Source of the DNA: Herbaspirillum hiltneri N3
GTDB taxonomy: Bacteria; Pseudomonadota; Gammaproteobacteria; Burkholderiales; Burkholderiaceae_D
Direction: 5' to 3'
Length of the DNA stretch: 64,000 nt
Assembly (NCBI RefSeq): GCF_001267925.1
Contig: NZ_CP011409.1
Location: 124,001 to 188,000, forward strand
The notes under the pieces are model-generated. The model did no database searches. It had not been told where the DNA came from and was given only the letters and a program-made list of their open reading frames with translations. Positions 1 to 9,988 of the stretch are shown in pieces. The translations under genes were made by a program, and so were the position numbers. Positions within the stretch are counted from its first letter, which is position 1, and every line of letters starts with the position of its first letter.

Positions 1-645
1 GGCGCATTCGGCGTGATCGTCTGCATCGCCATGGGAATCCTGTTCCTGGGCGGCATCAACGGCATCTGGTTCGGCGGCATCGGCGCCACGCTGGTGGGAA
101 TCTTTTCGCTGGTGATCATTTTGTCGCCATGGCGGCGCGAGCGGATTTTTGCGTACATGAATCCATGGGTGGAAGAGAACGCGCTCGGCAAGGCCTATCA
201 GTTGTCGCACTCGCTGATTGCCTTCGGCCGCGGCGAGCTGTTCGGCGTCGGCCTCGGCGGCAGCGTGGAAAAATTGCATTACCTGCCGGAAGCGCACACC
301 GACTTCCTGCTGGCCGTGATCGGCGAAGAACTCGGCTTTGCCGGCGTGCTGGTGGTGGTGCTGCTGTTCTACTGGCTGATCAAGCACTCCTTCGAAATCG
401 GACGCCAGGCGATTGCGTTGGACCTGACGTTCGCCGGCCTGGTGGCCAAGGGCATCGGCATCTGGATCGGCGTGCAGACCTTCATCAACATGGGCGTGAA
501 CCTCGGCTTGCTGCCGACCAAGGGGCTGACCTTGCCGCTGATGAGTTATGGCGGATCGGGCGTGCTGATCAATTGCGTCGGCCTGGCGATTTTGCTGCGC
601 ATCGACTACGAAAATCGCGTGCTGATGCGGGGAGGACGGCTATGA
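1..645 (+). CDS. ftsW: FtsW, septal peptidoglycan polymerase (5'-truncated by window edge)
   Basis: C-terminal part of a SEDS-family protein; the reading frame is open from base 1 and the start lies outside the window. FtsW is the inner-membrane glycosyltransferase that polymerises septal peptidoglycan from lipid II, working with FtsI. Several hydrophobic segments are visible, as are the conserved periplasmic loop with LPEAHTDF and EELGF and the family signature [10 protein letters not shown] close to the C-terminus. About 214 residues are present, roughly half of a normal FtsW. Its stop overlaps the murG start (ATGA at 642-645), so translation is probably coupled. FtsW rather than RodA is inferred from its place in the dcw cluster. 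Confidence 0.95.
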   Translation, partial: GAFGVIVCIAMGILFLGGINGIWFGGIGATLVGIFSLVIILSPWRRERIFAYMNPWVEENALGKAYQLSHSLIAFGRGELFGVGLGGSVEKLHYLPEAHTDFLLAVIGEELGFAGVLVVVLLFYWLIKHSFEIGRQAIALDLTFAGLVAKGIGIWIGVQTFINMGVNLGLLPTKGLTLPLMSYGGSGVLINCVGLAILLRIDYENRVLMRGGRL

Positions 646-1718
646 CGAAGCGTCTTCTGATCATGGCGGCCGGCACAGGCGGGCATATTTTCCCCGGCCT
701 GGCGATCGCCGACACCATGCGCGCGCGCGGCTGGCAGGTTTCCTGGCTGGGTACGACGCACGGCATGGAGCGCGATCTGGTGCCGAAGCATGGCGTCGAG
801 ATGGACTCCATCGTCTTTGCCGGCCTGCGCGGCAAAGGACTGATGCATACGCTCAAGGGCGTGTGGCGAATGATGGCAAGCTTCGGCGCCTGCTACGGGA
901 TCATCGGCAAGCGCCGCCCCGACGTGGTGCTGGGCATGGGCGGTTACGTGACGGTGCCGGGCGGCGCGATGGCGCGGTTGCGCGGCGTGCCGCTGGCGCT
1001 GGTGAACGCCGACGCGGCCCTGCTGCTGTCGAACAAGACGCTGGCGCCACTGGCGGACAAGGTGCTGTTCGGTTTTCCTGCCGATTTCGGCAAGGCCGCC
1101 GCCAAGGCTGAAGTCACCGGCAATCCGGTGCGCAAGGAAATCCTGGCGCTGCCGCTGCCGGCGACGCGCTATGCGGGTCACGACGGCCCGCTGCGCATCC
1201 TGGTGGTGGGCGGCAGCCTGGGGGCAAAAGTATTGAATGAATGCGTGCCGGCCGCGCTGGCCAGGTTGCCGGCGGATCGGCGTCCGCTGGTGACGCATCA
1301 ATCGGGCAAACAGCATATCGAGGCCTTGCGTGCGGCGTACGCGCAGGCGGGCGTGCAGGCGGAAGTGGTGGATTTCATCGACGACATGCCGCGCCGCTAC
1401 TCCGACGCCGATCTGGTGATCTGCCGCGCCGGCGCCATCACGGTGTCGGAATTGACCGCGGCAGGCGTGGCCAGCGTGCTGGTGCCGCTGGTGGCGTCGA
1501 CCACTTCGCATCAGCGCGACAACGCCAAATGGATGGCGCAGAACAAGGCGGCAGTGCATTTGCCGCAGACCGGGCTGACGCCGGACAGCCTGGCGGCATT
1601 GCTGCAAAAAATGGATCGGCCTGCCTGCCTGCAAATGGCGCTGGCGGCATATGAACAAGGCAGGCGCAACGCCAATGAGGCGATTGCGCAGGTGCTGGAA
1701 AGATTGGTAAAGCAATGA
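642..1718 (+). CDS. murG: MurG, lipid II-forming GlcNAc transferase
   Basis: Undecaprenyl-PP-MurNAc-pentapeptide GlcNAc transferase, which makes lipid II at the cytoplasmic face of the membrane. The 358-residue length fits the family. Visible features are the N-terminal glycine-rich loop GTGGHIFPG (residues about 11-19), a second glycine loop [10 protein letters not shown] (about 190) and the UDP-GlcNAc-binding motif [14 protein letters not shown] (about 260). The frame is open further upstream, but homology begins at the ATG at 642, which overlaps the ftsW stop and has a GGAGG sequence upstream. The stop overlaps the murC start. It belongs to the dcw operon. Confidence 0.97.
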   Translation: MTKRLLIMAAGTGGHIFPGLAIADTMRARGWQVSWLGTTHGMERDLVPKHGVEMDSIVFAGLRGKGLMHTLKGVWRMMASFGACYGIIGKRRPDVVLGMGGYVTVPGGAMARLRGVPLALVNADAALLLSNKTLAPLADKVLFGFPADFGKAAAKAEVTGNPVRKEILALPLPATRYAGHDGPLRILVVGGSLGAKVLNECVPAALARLPADRRPLVTHQSGKQHIEALRAAYAQAGVQAEVVDFIDDMPRRYSDADLVICRAGAITVSELTAAGVASVLVPLVASTTSHQRDNAKWMAQNKAAVHLPQTGLTPDSLAALLQKMDRPACLQMALAAYEQGRRNANEAIAQVLERLVKQ

Positions 1719-3124
1719 AACATCGGGTTAAAAATATTCACTTCGTCGGTATCGGCGGGTCAGGCATGAGCGGCATCGCCGAGGTCCTGCTCAACCTGGG
1801 TTACGGCGTATCCGGCTCGGATCTGGGCAGCAACGCGGCCACGCAGCGCCTGGCGCAACTGGGCGCGCGCATCCTGTACGGCCATGCGGCCGAGAACATT
1901 GAAAACGCCGACGCCATCGTTACGTCGACCGCGGTCAAGGGCGACAATCCGGAAGTGGTCGCGGCGCGCAAGAAACATATTCCCATCGTCCCGCGCGCGG
2001 TGATGCTGGGCGAACTGATGCGCCTGAAGCAGGGCATTGCGATTGCCGGCACCCACGGCAAGACCACCACCACCAGCCTGGTGGCGAGCGTGCTGGCGCA
2101 GGGCGGACTCGATCCGACCTTCGTGATCGGCGGCCGCCTGACCAGCGCCGGCGCCAACGCCAAGCTTGGCTCGGGCGACTTCATCGTGGCCGAGGCTGAT
2201 GAATCGGATGCGTCGTTCCTGAACCTGACGCCGGTGATCGAAGTCATCACGAACATCGATGCCGATCACATGGAAACCTACAACCACGATTTCGCCAAGC
2301 TCAAGCAGGCTTTCGTCGAGTTCACCCAGCGCCTGCCGTTCTACGGCGTCGCGGTGGTGTGCCTGGACGATCCGCACGTGCGCGAAATCATGCCGATGAT
2401 CTCCAAGCCCATCCTGACCTACGGCTTCCACGAAGACGCCGACATCCGCGCCGTCGATGCCCGGGCGGTCGACGGCAAGATGGAATTCACCGTGATCCAG
2501 GACGGCTACGCGCCGATGCAAGTGAGCCTGAACCAGCCCGGCATGCACAACGTGCAGAATGCCTGCGCCGCCGTCGCCATCGCACGCGAACTCGACGTCG
2601 CCGATGCCGACACGCAAAAGGCGCTGACCGAATTCAACGGCGTCGGCCGCCGCTTCACGCGTTACGGCGACGTGCAGCTGCAGGACGCCGCCGGCAAACC
2701 TGCCGGTTCGTTCACGCTGGTGGACGACTATGGCCACCATCCGGTCGAGACCGCGGCCACCATTTCCGCAGCGCGTGGCGCTTATCCCGGCCGCCGTCTG
2801 GTGCTGGCGTTCCAGCCGCATCGCTACACCCGTACGCGCGACCTGTTCGAAGACTTCGTCAAGGTGCTGTCGACGACCGACGTGCTGGTGCTGGCCGATG
2901 TCTATGCCGCCGGCGAGCAGCCGATTGTCGCCGCCGACGGTCGCGCGCTGGCGCACGCCTTGCGCGTGGCGGGCAAGGTCGAACCGGTGTTCGTCGAAGA
3001 CATCGCCGACATGCCGGCAACGATACTGAATGTGGTGCGCGACGGCGACGTCGTCATGACCATGGGCGCTGGCTCCATCAGCGGCGTGCCGGCCAAGCTG
3101 GCGGCGCAAGGACAGGGGGCATGA
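1715..3124 (+). CDS. murC: MurC, UDP-N-acetylmuramate--L-alanine ligase
   Basis: Cytoplasmic ATP-dependent ligase that adds L-alanine to UDP-MurNAc, the first amino-acid step of peptidoglycan precursor synthesis. It is 469 residues, normal for the family. The N-terminal Rossmann-like domain carries [11 protein letters not shown] (about 12-22). The Mur ligase P-loop is [10 protein letters not shown] (about 111-120), followed by [10 protein letters not shown] (about 160), and the C-terminal domain contains DDYGHHP (about 337). The start overlaps the murG stop by four bases and the stop overlaps the ddl start. The related recycling ligase Mpl is encoded at 55.8 kb. Confidence 0.97.
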   Translation: MKHRVKNIHFVGIGGSGMSGIAEVLLNLGYGVSGSDLGSNAATQRLAQLGARILYGHAAENIENADAIVTSTAVKGDNPEVVAARKKHIPIVPRAVMLGELMRLKQGIAIAGTHGKTTTTSLVASVLAQGGLDPTFVIGGRLTSAGANAKLGSGDFIVAEADESDASFLNLTPVIEVITNIDADHMETYNHDFAKLKQAFVEFTQRLPFYGVAVVCLDDPHVREIMPMISKPILTYGFHEDADIRAVDARAVDGKMEFTVIQDGYAPMQVSLNQPGMHNVQNACAAVAIARELDVADADTQKALTEFNGVGRRFTRYGDVQLQDAAGKPAGSFTLVDDYGHHPVETAATISAARGAYPGRRLVLAFQPHRYTRTRDLFEDFVKVLSTTDVLVLADVYAAGEQPIVAADGRALAHALRVAGKVEPVFVEDIADMPATILNVVRDGDVVMTMGAGSISGVPAKLAAQGQGA

Positions 3125-4164
3125 TGAACCAGATCAATCAAGCTGCCGGATTCGGCAAAGTCGGCGTGCTGTTCGGCGGCCGTTCCGCCGAGCGCGAAGT
3201 GTCGCTGATGTCCGGCGCGGGCGTACTCAAGGCGCTGCGCAGCAAGGGCGTCGACGCGCATCCCTTCGATCCGGCCGAGCGCAGCCTGGCGGAACTGGCG
3301 GCCGAGAAATTCGACCGCGTGTTCATCGCGCTGCACGGCCGTTACGGCGAAGACGGCACGCTGCAAGGCGCGCTGGAGCAACTCGGCATTCCTTACACCG
3401 GCCCCGGCGTGATGGCGTCTTCGATTGCCATGGACAAGGTCATGACCAAGCGCATCTGGCTGGGTTACGACTTGCCGACGCCGCGCTTCGTGGTGCTCGA
3501 CAGCGCCGCGACGCCGCGTGAAGAATTGCGCCAGGTGCCCGACGTGCTGGGTCTGCCGCTGATGCTGAAGGCGCCGCACGAAGGTTCGACCATCGGCATC
3601 GCCAAGGTGGCGGGTTATTCCGACATGCAGGAAGGTTTCGACCTGTGCGCGCAATACGACGCGGTGGTGCTGGCCGAAGAATTCGTCACCGGCCGTGAAC
3701 TGACCGTGCCGGTGATGGGCAAGGGCACGAGCGGGGACAACAAGGCGAAAGCCTTCCCGGTCATCGAGATCCGCGCGCCGGAAGGCAACTACGACTATCA
3801 GCACAAGTATTTCACCGACGACACCAAGTACCTGTGTCCGGCGCCGCTCGACGAAGCGCTGACGCAGCGCGTACAGGAACTCGCGGTGAAGGCCTACAAC
3901 GCGCTCGGCTGCCGCGGCTGGTCGCGCGTCGACTTCATGCTGCGCGCCTCGGACAACGAGCCGTTCCTGCTGGAGATCAACACCTCGCCAGGCATGACCG
4001 GACACTCGCTGGTGCCGATGTCGGCCCGCCAGGCAGGAATGACTTACGAAGACCTGTGCTACGAGATTCTGAAATTCGCGGCACTCGACCTGAAGCCGTC
4101 CGATGCGTGGAAATCACCCGCAGCGGCGAATGCCGGTGATGCCGACGTTTCGGATAAAGGATAA
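3121..4164 (+). CDS. ddlB: D-alanine--D-alanine ligase
   Basis: ATP-grasp enzyme that joins two D-alanines to form the terminal dipeptide of the peptidoglycan stem. It is about 346 residues. Motifs seen are [13 protein letters not shown] near the N-terminus, [10 protein letters not shown] (about 74), the ATP-grasp core, and [15 protein letters not shown] (about 286), which supplies metal and substrate contacts. Two consecutive ATG codons (3121 and 3124) are possible starts; the first overlaps the murC stop and either is plausible. It lies between murC and ftsQ as in most proteobacterial dcw clusters. The longer upstream reading frame is only a shadow of murC. Confidence 0.96.
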   Translation: MMNQINQAAGFGKVGVLFGGRSAEREVSLMSGAGVLKALRSKGVDAHPFDPAERSLAELAAEKFDRVFIALHGRYGEDGTLQGALEQLGIPYTGPGVMASSIAMDKVMTKRIWLGYDLPTPRFVVLDSAATPREELRQVPDVLGLPLMLKAPHEGSTIGIAKVAGYSDMQEGFDLCAQYDAVVLAEEFVTGRELTVPVMGKGTSGDNKAKAFPVIEIRAPEGNYDYQHKYFTDDTKYLCPAPLDEALTQRVQELAVKAYNALGCRGWSRVDFMLRASDNEPFLLEINTSPGMTGHSLVPMSARQAGMTYEDLCYEILKFAALDLKPSDAWKSPAAANAGDADVSDKG

Positions 4165-4173
4165 GGCGCGACC

Positions 4174-4947
4174 ATGTGGCAAGACGTCAAGATGCTCAAC
4201 GCAACCACCAACGCCCTGCTGGCGCTGGTGGCGTTGGCATTGCTGGCGTCCGGACTGTGGTGGCTGGCGCAGCGGCCGATGTTTACGCTCAGGACGATAC
4301 GCGTCGAGGGCGTGGCCGAAGAACCGTTGCGTCGCGTGAATCCGCTGACGATACGCGCCAGCGCGGTGCCGCGCATCAAGGGCAATTTTTTTACCGCCGA
4401 CCTCGATGCGGTGCGTGCCGCCTTCGAGTCGGTGCCGTGGGTGCGCAAGGCGATGGTGCGGCGTGAATGGCCGAACAAGCTGATCGTGACGCTGGAAGAG
4501 CATCGCGCGCTCGGCACCTGGGGCGACGACGGTCGCTTGCTGTCGGTCAAGGGCGACGTATTCACCGCCAACCTGGCGGAGGCGGAAGACGACGGCGATC
4601 TGCTGGAGTTCGACGGGCCGGCCGGCAGCGAGAAGGAAGTGGTGGCGCGCTTCGACCAGTTCCGCAACTGGTTCGCGCCGATCAAGCTGGAGCCGGAATC
4701 GGTGGCACTGTCCAATCGTTACGCGTGGACCGTCAAGCTGGACAACGGTCTCACGGTGGAACTGGGGCGCGCCGAAAGCGACGCCACGCTGAAGGAAAGA
4801 ATTGCCAGGCTGGTCTCGGTTTATCCACAACTGGTGGATCGCCTGCAGGGGAAGAAGATTGAAAATGTCGACATGCGTTACCCGAACGGTCTGGCGCTGA
4901 AGGCGGATGGACTGGTACTGGCTGCATTGAACGGAAAGAAAAAATAA
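4174..4947 (+). CDS. ftsQ: FtsQ, cell division protein
   Basis: Bitopic inner-membrane divisome protein that links early and late division proteins through FtsB and FtsL. A short cytoplasmic N-terminus is followed by one hydrophobic segment (residues about 12-32), then a POTRA domain beginning at FTLRTIRVEGV and the FtsQ-type beta domain. The 257-residue length is typical. It starts 9 bases after the ddl stop and is followed closely by ftsA, so it is in the same transcription unit. Identification rests on topology, the POTRA start and the invariant ddl-ftsQ-ftsA order; FtsQ sequences themselves diverge strongly. Confidence 0.94.
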   Translation: MWQDVKMLNATTNALLALVALALLASGLWWLAQRPMFTLRTIRVEGVAEEPLRRVNPLTIRASAVPRIKGNFFTADLDAVRAAFESVPWVRKAMVRREWPNKLIVTLEEHRALGTWGDDGRLLSVKGDVFTANLAEAEDDGDLLEFDGPAGSEKEVVARFDQFRNWFAPIKLEPESVALSNRYAWTVKLDNGLTVELGRAESDATLKERIARLVSVYPQLVDRLQGKKIENVDMRYPNGLALKADGLVLAALNGKKK

Positions 4948-4957
4948 GCGGAACGAT

Positions 4958-6190
4958 ATGACAAAAGACGCAAAAAACCTGATCGTCGGTCTCGACATCG
5001 GCACCTCCAAAGTGGTGGCCGTGGTGGCGGAAGTATTGCAGGACGGACGTCACGAGGTGATCGGCCTGGGCCAGTCCGAATCCAAGGGGCTGAAAAAGGG
5101 CGTGGTGGTCAACATCGAAGCCACGGTCGAGTCGATCCAGCGCGCGCTGGAAGAGGCCGAGCTGATGGCCGACTGCAAGATCCGCAATGTCTACACCGGC
5201 ATCGCGGGCAGCCACATCCGCAGCTTCAATTCGAGCGGCATGGTGGCGATCAAGGACAAGGAAGTCAGCGCCGCGGACGTGTCGCGCGTTATCGAAACCG
5301 CCAAGGCCGTCAACATCCCGACCGACCAGCAATTGCTGCATACCGTGCCGCAGGAATTTATTGTCGACAACCAGGAAGATGTGCGTGAACCAATCGGCAT
5401 GAGCGGCATCCGACTCGAAGTGAAAGTGCACATCGTGACCGGCGCGGTGTCGGCGGTGCAGAACATTGTCAAGTGTGTACGCCGCTGCGGTCTGGAAGTA
5501 TCCGACCTGATCCTGCAACCGATGGCCTCGGCCGATTCCGTACTGACGCCGGACGAACGTGAATTGGGCGTGGTGCTGGTCGACATCGGCGGCGGCACCA
5601 CCGACGTGGCGGTGTTTACCGAAGGTGCGATCCGCCACACCGCAGTGATCCCGATCGCCGGCGACCAGATCACCAACGACATCGCGATGGCCTTGCGTAC
5701 GCCGACCCTGGAAGCGGAAGAGATCAAGCTGCGCTACGGCGTGGCCAAGCAGATCCTGGCGGATCCGACCGAGACGCTGGAAGTGCCGGGCCTGGGTGAC
5801 CGCAATCCGCGCACCCTGTCGCGCCAGGCGCTGGCGGCGGTGATCGAGCCGCGCGTCGAAGAGTTGTTTGCATTGGTGCATCAGGTGGTGCGCGAGTCGG
5901 GTTACGAAGAGGTGCTGTCGTCGGGCATCGTCCTCACCGGCGGCTCAGCGATGATGCCGGGAATGATTGAGCTGGCGGAGGACATCTTCCTCAAGCCGGC
6001 CCGCCTGGGGACGCCGGAATACAGCGGCCAGTTGGCCGACGTGGTGCGCAGTCCACGATATTCCACCGTATTGGGGTTGTTGTTGGAAGCGAAAAAGCAG
6101 TATCTGCGCGGGTACATCGTGACCCGCCAGGAAGGTTCGGTAAAGGCAATCTGGCAGCGTATGAAGGAATGGTTTTTAGGTAATTTTTAA
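4958..6190 (+). CDS. ftsA: FtsA, actin-like divisome protein
   Basis: Actin-fold ATPase that anchors FtsZ filaments to the cytoplasmic membrane. It is 410 residues. Visible are the phosphate-1 region GLDIGTSKVVAVVAE (about 9-23), the SHS2/1C region, the phosphate-2 motif VDIGGGTTDVAVF (about 207-219) and a C-terminal amphipathic helix ending WQRMKEWFLGNF that inserts into the membrane. It begins 10 bases after ftsQ. A gap of 135 bases separates it from ftsZ, so an additional ftsZ promoter could lie there, although I cannot point to a convincing one. Confidence 0.97.
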   Translation: MTKDAKNLIVGLDIGTSKVVAVVAEVLQDGRHEVIGLGQSESKGLKKGVVVNIEATVESIQRALEEAELMADCKIRNVYTGIAGSHIRSFNSSGMVAIKDKEVSAADVSRVIETAKAVNIPTDQQLLHTVPQEFIVDNQEDVREPIGMSGIRLEVKVHIVTGAVSAVQNIVKCVRRCGLEVSDLILQPMASADSVLTPDERELGVVLVDIGGGTTDVAVFTEGAIRHTAVIPIAGDQITNDIAMALRTPTLEAEEIKLRYGVAKQILADPTETLEVPGLGDRNPRTLSRQALAAVIEPRVEELFALVHQVVRESGYEEVLSSGIVLTGGSAMMPGMIELAEDIFLKPARLGTPEYSGQLADVVRSPRYSTVLGLLLEAKKQYLRGYIVTRQEGSVKAIWQRMKEWFLGNF

Positions 6191-6325
6191 GCAGTCGCAG
6201 CATTCAATTGGTTTTTTAGTTATTCAGTCTTCGGATCAGCAACACGCAGTTCTCAGTTGCTAGTCGTCACACCGCGTGATGCCTATCAACTGCAAGCTGC
6301 ACATACATATATTTAAGGAGTCATC

Positions 6326-7522
6326 ATGGAAATAGATATGCTCGACAATGCCACTCTCGGCACGATCATCAAGGTCGTGGGCGTGGGCGGCGCAGGCGGC
6401 AACGCGGTGCAGCACATGATCAACAAGGGCGTGTCCGGCGTTGAGTTCATTGCAGCCAATACCGATGCGCAAGCATTGAAAATGTCGAAGGCCGACAACG
6501 TCATCCAGATCGGTGAAACCGGCCTGGGTGCAGGCATGCAGCCGCAAGTCGGCCGCCGCCTGGCGGAAGAAACCCGTTCGCGCATCGAAGATGCGCTGCG
6601 CGGCGCGCACATGGTGTTCATCGCCGCAGGCATGGGCGGCGGCACCGGCACCGGCGCTGCGCCGGTGGTGGCCGAAGTCGCCAAGTCGCTGGGTGCACTG
6701 ACTGTCGCCGTGGTCTCGAAGCCGTTCTCGTACGAAGGCCAGAAGTGCATGGACATCGCCGACCAGGGTCTGGAAGAACTGGCGCAGCATGTCGATTCGC
6801 TGATCATCATCCTCAACGAAAAGCTGGAAGAGATCTATGAGGACGACAGCATGATCGAATGGCTGGGCCATGCGGACGACGTGCTGAACAACGCCGTTGC
6901 CGGTATCGCCGAGATCATCAACGTGCCTGGCCACATCAACGTCGACTTCAACGACGTCAAGACCATCATGGGCGAGCAGGGCAAGGCCATGATGGGTACG
7001 GCCACCGCTTCCGGCGTGGATCGCGCCCGCGTCGCGGCGGAGCAGGCAGTGGCATCGCCGCTGCTCGACGGCATCGACCTGTCCGGCGCGCGCGGCGTGC
7101 TGGTCAACGTGACCGCCAGCCGCAACCTGAAGGGCAAGGAAATCAAGGAAGTCATGGCGACCGTGCGTGCTTTCGCCGCTCCCGATGCATCGATCGCGCA
7201 AGGCATCGCGTACGACGACGGCATGGGCGACGACATCCGCGTGACCGTGGTGGCGACCGGCCTGGGCCGCAGCCGCAAGTCGGTGCAACTGGTGCAGACC
7301 CCGATGCTGCGCACCGGCACTCACAATGAACCGATGATGGCCGGTACCGGCACCATGAACAACGGTGTCAACGGCGGCGCGCAAACCGGCGCTGCTTTCG
7401 GCGGCATGAAGGCGCCGGCGGTATGGCGTCGCGAGTCGGCTTCCGACACCGTGCGCGCGCTGGAAAAGAATGGCATGGAAACGTATGACATTCCGGCGTT
7501 CCTGCGCAAGCAAGCCGACTAA
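6326..7522 (+). CDS. ftsZ: FtsZ, tubulin-like division GTPase
   Basis: GTPase that polymerises into the division ring. It is 398 residues. The N-terminal GGAGGNAVQHM (about 17-27) and the tubulin signature GGGTGTGAAP (about 105-114) bind GTP; the T7-loop region follows. A variable linker of about 60 residues leads to the conserved C-terminal tail YDIPAFLRKQAD, the docking peptide for FtsA and ZipA-type partners. A strong ribosome-binding site (AAGGAG) precedes the ATG. A clear intrinsic terminator follows at 7599, so ftsZ is the last gene of the dcw transcript. Confidence 0.98.
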   Translation: MEIDMLDNATLGTIIKVVGVGGAGGNAVQHMINKGVSGVEFIAANTDAQALKMSKADNVIQIGETGLGAGMQPQVGRRLAEETRSRIEDALRGAHMVFIAAGMGGGTGTGAAPVVAEVAKSLGALTVAVVSKPFSYEGQKCMDIADQGLEELAQHVDSLIIILNEKLEEIYEDDSMIEWLGHADDVLNNAVAGIAEIINVPGHINVDFNDVKTIMGEQGKAMMGTATASGVDRARVAAEQAVASPLLDGIDLSGARGVLVNVTASRNLKGKEIKEVMATVRAFAAPDASIAQGIAYDDGMGDDIRVTVVATGLGRSRKSVQLVQTPMLRTGTHNEPMMAGTGTMNNGVNGGAQTGAAFGGMKAPAVWRRESASDTVRALEKNGMETYDIPAFLRKQAD

Positions 7523-7598
7523 GCAGCATCAGGCCCCGGTTGCCGCCTGTTTCCGCGGGCAGCAACCGATGGCATAAACAGGCATACTATCGCCTGCG

Positions 7599-7627
7599 CG
7601 CCGCGCCTCCTGGCGCGGCGTTTTTTT
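7599..7627 (+). terminator. Intrinsic terminator after ftsZ
   Basis: A perfect 9-bp GC stem (CGCCGCGCC / GGCGCGGCG) with a TCCT loop is followed by seven T residues, 76 bases beyond the ftsZ stop. It closes the dcw operon ahead of the peroxiredoxin gene. Confidence 0.9.
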
Positions 7628-7683
7628 GCCTGTTTTTTCATGGCACTCCGTATTCCCGAATTACTCACAAGAAGGAAATCATC

Positions 7684-8190
7684 ATGACCATCAAAGTTGG
7701 CGATCGCCTGCCGGAAGGCGCCCTGGCTGAATTCATCGAGACCGAAACCGAAGGCTGCTCGCTCGGCCCGAACACGTTCAAGGTGTCCGATCTGGTCAAG
7801 GGCAAGAAAATCGCGCTGTTCGCGCTGCCGGGCGCATTCACGCCGACCTGTTCGGCCAAGCACGTGCCGGGCTACATCCAGCACGCGGCAGAGTTCAAGG
7901 CCAAGGGCGTCGATGAAATCTGGTGCATCTCGGTCAACGACGCGTTCGTGATGGGCGCGTGGGGCCGCGATCAGAAAGCCGGCGGCGCCGTGCGCATGCT
8001 GGCCGACGGCAGCGCCACCCTGACCAAGGCGCTGGGCCTGGAATTCGACCTGACCGAAAAGGGCATGGGCGTGCGCTCGCAGCGTTACTCGATGCTGGTC
8101 GAAGACGGCGTGGTCAAGCAACTGAACCTGGAAGCGCCAGGCAAGTTCGAAGTGTCGAACGCCGAGACCTTGCTGGGCCAGTTGGGCTGA
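7684..8190 (+). CDS. Prx5-type peroxiredoxin
   Basis: Thiol peroxidase of the AhpC/TSA superfamily, peroxiredoxin-5-like, which reduces peroxides in the cytoplasm, usually with glutaredoxin or thioredoxin. It is 168 residues. The peroxidatic cysteine is in [15 protein letters not shown] (Cys56), and a second cysteine is present at IWCISVN (about 81). The ATG at 7684 is chosen because AAGGAAA sits just upstream and homology begins at MTIKVGD; the frame is open further upstream across the ftsZ terminator. It is a single-gene unit between two terminators. No signal peptide is seen. Confidence 0.93.
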   Translation: MTIKVGDRLPEGALAEFIETETEGCSLGPNTFKVSDLVKGKKIALFALPGAFTPTCSAKHVPGYIQHAAEFKAKGVDEIWCISVNDAFVMGAWGRDQKAGGAVRMLADGSATLTKALGLEFDLTEKGMGVRSQRYSMLVEDGVVKQLNLEAPGKFEVSNAETLLGQLG

Positions 8191-8224
8191 TCTGCCGTTC
8201 CAGGCACCCCGAGGCCTGACCGGA

Positions 8225-8277
8225 AAGGCGCGGAGGGCGGTCCGAAAGGGCTGCTCCCGCGCCTTTTACGTTTTTTT
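8225..8277 (+). terminator. Intrinsic terminator after the peroxiredoxin gene
   Basis: An 11-12 bp GC-rich stem (AAAGGCGCGG-AG / CTC-CCGCGCCTTT, one bulged C) with a loop of about 18 bases ends in a T-rich tract containing seven T at 8271-8277. lpxC therefore needs its own promoter in the 70 bases that follow. Confidence 0.8.
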
Positions 8278-8338
8278 GCAGTGCGGAATTTTTTTGCAAC
8301 AGTGCGCAAGCCGGCAGCAGGCCGGATGGCATCTTGGC

Positions 8339-8350
8339 TATAATGTCGGG
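8339..8350 (+). promoter_or_regulatory. Candidate -10 element of lpxC, implying a leaderless transcript
   Basis: A consensus TATAAT at 8339-8344 lies six bases before the lpxC start codon, so the expected transcription start falls on or within a base of the A of the ATG. There is no Shine-Dalgarno sequence in front of this ATG. No good -35 hexamer is seen 16-18 bases upstream. Confidence 0.5.
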
Positions 8351-9286
8351 ATGTTAAAACAGCGCACCATCAAGAATCTCGTCCAGACCGTCGGCGTCGG
8401 TTTGCATTCCGGCACCAAGGTCGAACTGACCCTGCGTCCGGCGGCGGTCGACACCGGCATCATCTTCCGTCGCGTCGATCTCGATCCTGTCGTGGAGTTT
8501 CCTGCGTCGGCCACCGGCGTGGGCGATACCCGCATGGCGTCGGTGCTGTCGAAGGACGGTGCGCGCGTTTCGACGGTTGAGCATCTGTTGTCGGCCTGCG
8601 CCGGCCTCGGCATCGACAATCTCTACATCGACCTGACCGCAGAAGAAATCCCGATCATGGACGGCTCGGCGTCGTCGTTCGTATTCCTGCTGCAACAAGC
8701 GGGTTTGCAAGAGCAGAACGCCGCCAAGAAATTCATCCGCGTGAAAAAGCCCGTGGAAGTGCGCGAAGGCGAGGGCGCCAAGGAGAAATGGGCGCGGCTG
8801 GAACCGTACAACGGCTTCAAGCTCAAGTTTTTCATCGAATTCAACCATCCCGCAGTGGACGGCACCGGCCAGACCGCCGAAGTCGATTTCGCCATCGAGT
8901 CCTACGTCAAGGAAATCGCCCGCGCACGCACCTTCGGTTTCATGCAGGACGTGGAGACTTTGCGCGGCATGGGACTGGCGCGCGGCGGCTCGTTCGAGAA
9001 CGCGATCGTCATGGACGAATACCGCATCCTCAACGCCGACGGCTTGCGTTACGAGAATGAATTCGTGCGCCACAAGATCCTCGACGCCATCGGCGATCTG
9101 TACCTGATCGGCCATCCGCTGCTGGCCAGCTACAATGCCCACAAGTCCGGCCACGGCATGAACAACCAGTTGTTGCGCGCCTTGCTGGATCAGCCGGATG
9201 CCTATGACATCGTGACGTTCGACACGCTGGAGTCGGCGCCGCAGACGTATGTCATGCAGGCCAAGCAGGAGTGGGCGCTTAACTGA
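8351..9286 (+). CDS. lpxC: LpxC, UDP-3-O-acyl-GlcNAc deacetylase
   Basis: Zinc-dependent deacetylase that catalyses the committed step of lipid A synthesis in the cytoplasm. It is 311 residues. The N-terminus [21 protein letters not shown] matches the family start, which fixes the ATG at 8351 although the frame is open upstream. The conserved TVEHLLSA (about 77) and [12 protein letters not shown] (about 264) regions carry zinc and catalytic histidines. It follows a terminator, so it is probably transcribed alone, and the start codon lacks a ribosome-binding site (see the -10 element just upstream). A hairpin at 9366 may end the transcript. Confidence 0.97.
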   Translation: MLKQRTIKNLVQTVGVGLHSGTKVELTLRPAAVDTGIIFRRVDLDPVVEFPASATGVGDTRMASVLSKDGARVSTVEHLLSACAGLGIDNLYIDLTAEEIPIMDGSASSFVFLLQQAGLQEQNAAKKFIRVKKPVEVREGEGAKEKWARLEPYNGFKLKFFIEFNHPAVDGTGQTAEVDFAIESYVKEIARARTFGFMQDVETLRGMGLARGGSFENAIVMDEYRILNADGLRYENEFVRHKILDAIGDLYLIGHPLLASYNAHKSGHGMNNQLLRALLDQPDAYDIVTFDTLESAPQTYVMQAKQEWALN

Positions 9287-9365
9287 GCCGTTGGCCGCCA
9301 AGCCGCCCGGCGAGGCGACCGCCTATTCAATGAGGTCTTGATCAGGCGTCCCCGCACTTCCCTGC

Positions 9366-9417
9366 AACCCGCCGCCGTTCTTTCGCCAGAGCAAGAACAA
9401 GGCCGGGTTTCTTTCGG
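9366..9417. terminator. Candidate bidirectional terminator between lpxC and dciA
   Basis: Two nested stems (AACCCG/CGGGTT outside, GTTCTT/AAGAAC inside, with an internal loop of five bases on each side) are followed on the plus strand by TTTCTTTC. It lies between two convergent genes and could serve either one. Confidence 0.45.
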
Positions 9418-9425
9418 TTCTCTTC

Positions 9426-9935
9426 CTATTTGACGCCGGTGTTGCGGCGTACCATGTTCGCCAGTGCAGCCTTCAAGGCCTGATTCTGCGGCGAGTCTTC
9501 GAGAGCGTCGTTGAGCTCGGCGAATGACGACACCGCCAGGCTTGGCAAAGTCAGTTGGCGGCGCGGCGGTGGCGGCACCACGTAATTCTTGCCAACTTGT
9601 ACTTTGATGCGGATTGCATTAACCTGCCATCCATCCTGGATGAGGCGTTCTTGCAATTTCGGCAATTGTTGCTTGAGCTTGGTTGCCAGCGCTGCGTTGG
9701 GCATGCTCAGCACCAGTTGCCCGCCTTCGAAATTCATGACGTCGCACGATTTGAAAATAGCCGGCAGAATCGCTGCACAACTTTTTTGCAGCGACGCCAT
9801 GCGGGTAATGGCTGGCATCAGTGTCGCCATCGCATTATCCGCCCGCAAGAAATCTGTCGCGTCCCGCGGCCTGCGCATCAACTGCGCGGCCGAAGGGCCA
9901 CGGCGATAAGGGGTAAATGTGGAGGGATACTTCAT
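9426..9935 (-). CDS. dciA: DciA-like DUF721 protein
   Basis: Protein of 169 residues with a DUF721/DciA domain (roughly residues 40-120). The domain includes the hydrophobic/basic pattern LVLSMPNAALATKLKQQLPKL that is typical of the family. DciA proteins help load the replicative helicase DnaB in bacteria that lack DnaC; this role is taken from the family and is not shown here. The first 30 residues are basic and variable, and a proline-rich segment (VPPPPRR) follows the domain. It is convergent with lpxC and divergent from the M23 peptidase gene at 9989, a normal arrangement in Burkholderiales. Confidence 0.75.
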   Translation of the reverse strand: MKYPSTFTPYRRGPSAAQLMRRPRDATDFLRADNAMATLMPAITRMASLQKSCAAILPAIFKSCDVMNFEGGQLVLSMPNAALATKLKQQLPKLQERLIQDGWQVNAIRIKVQVGKNYVVPPPPRRQLTLPSLAVSSFAELNDALEDSPQNQALKAALANMVRRNTGVK

Positions 9936-9988
9936 CTTTAAACCTTATCACATCTCCTCTCGTGCGGAGGAGGGACTAGGGAGTAAAG

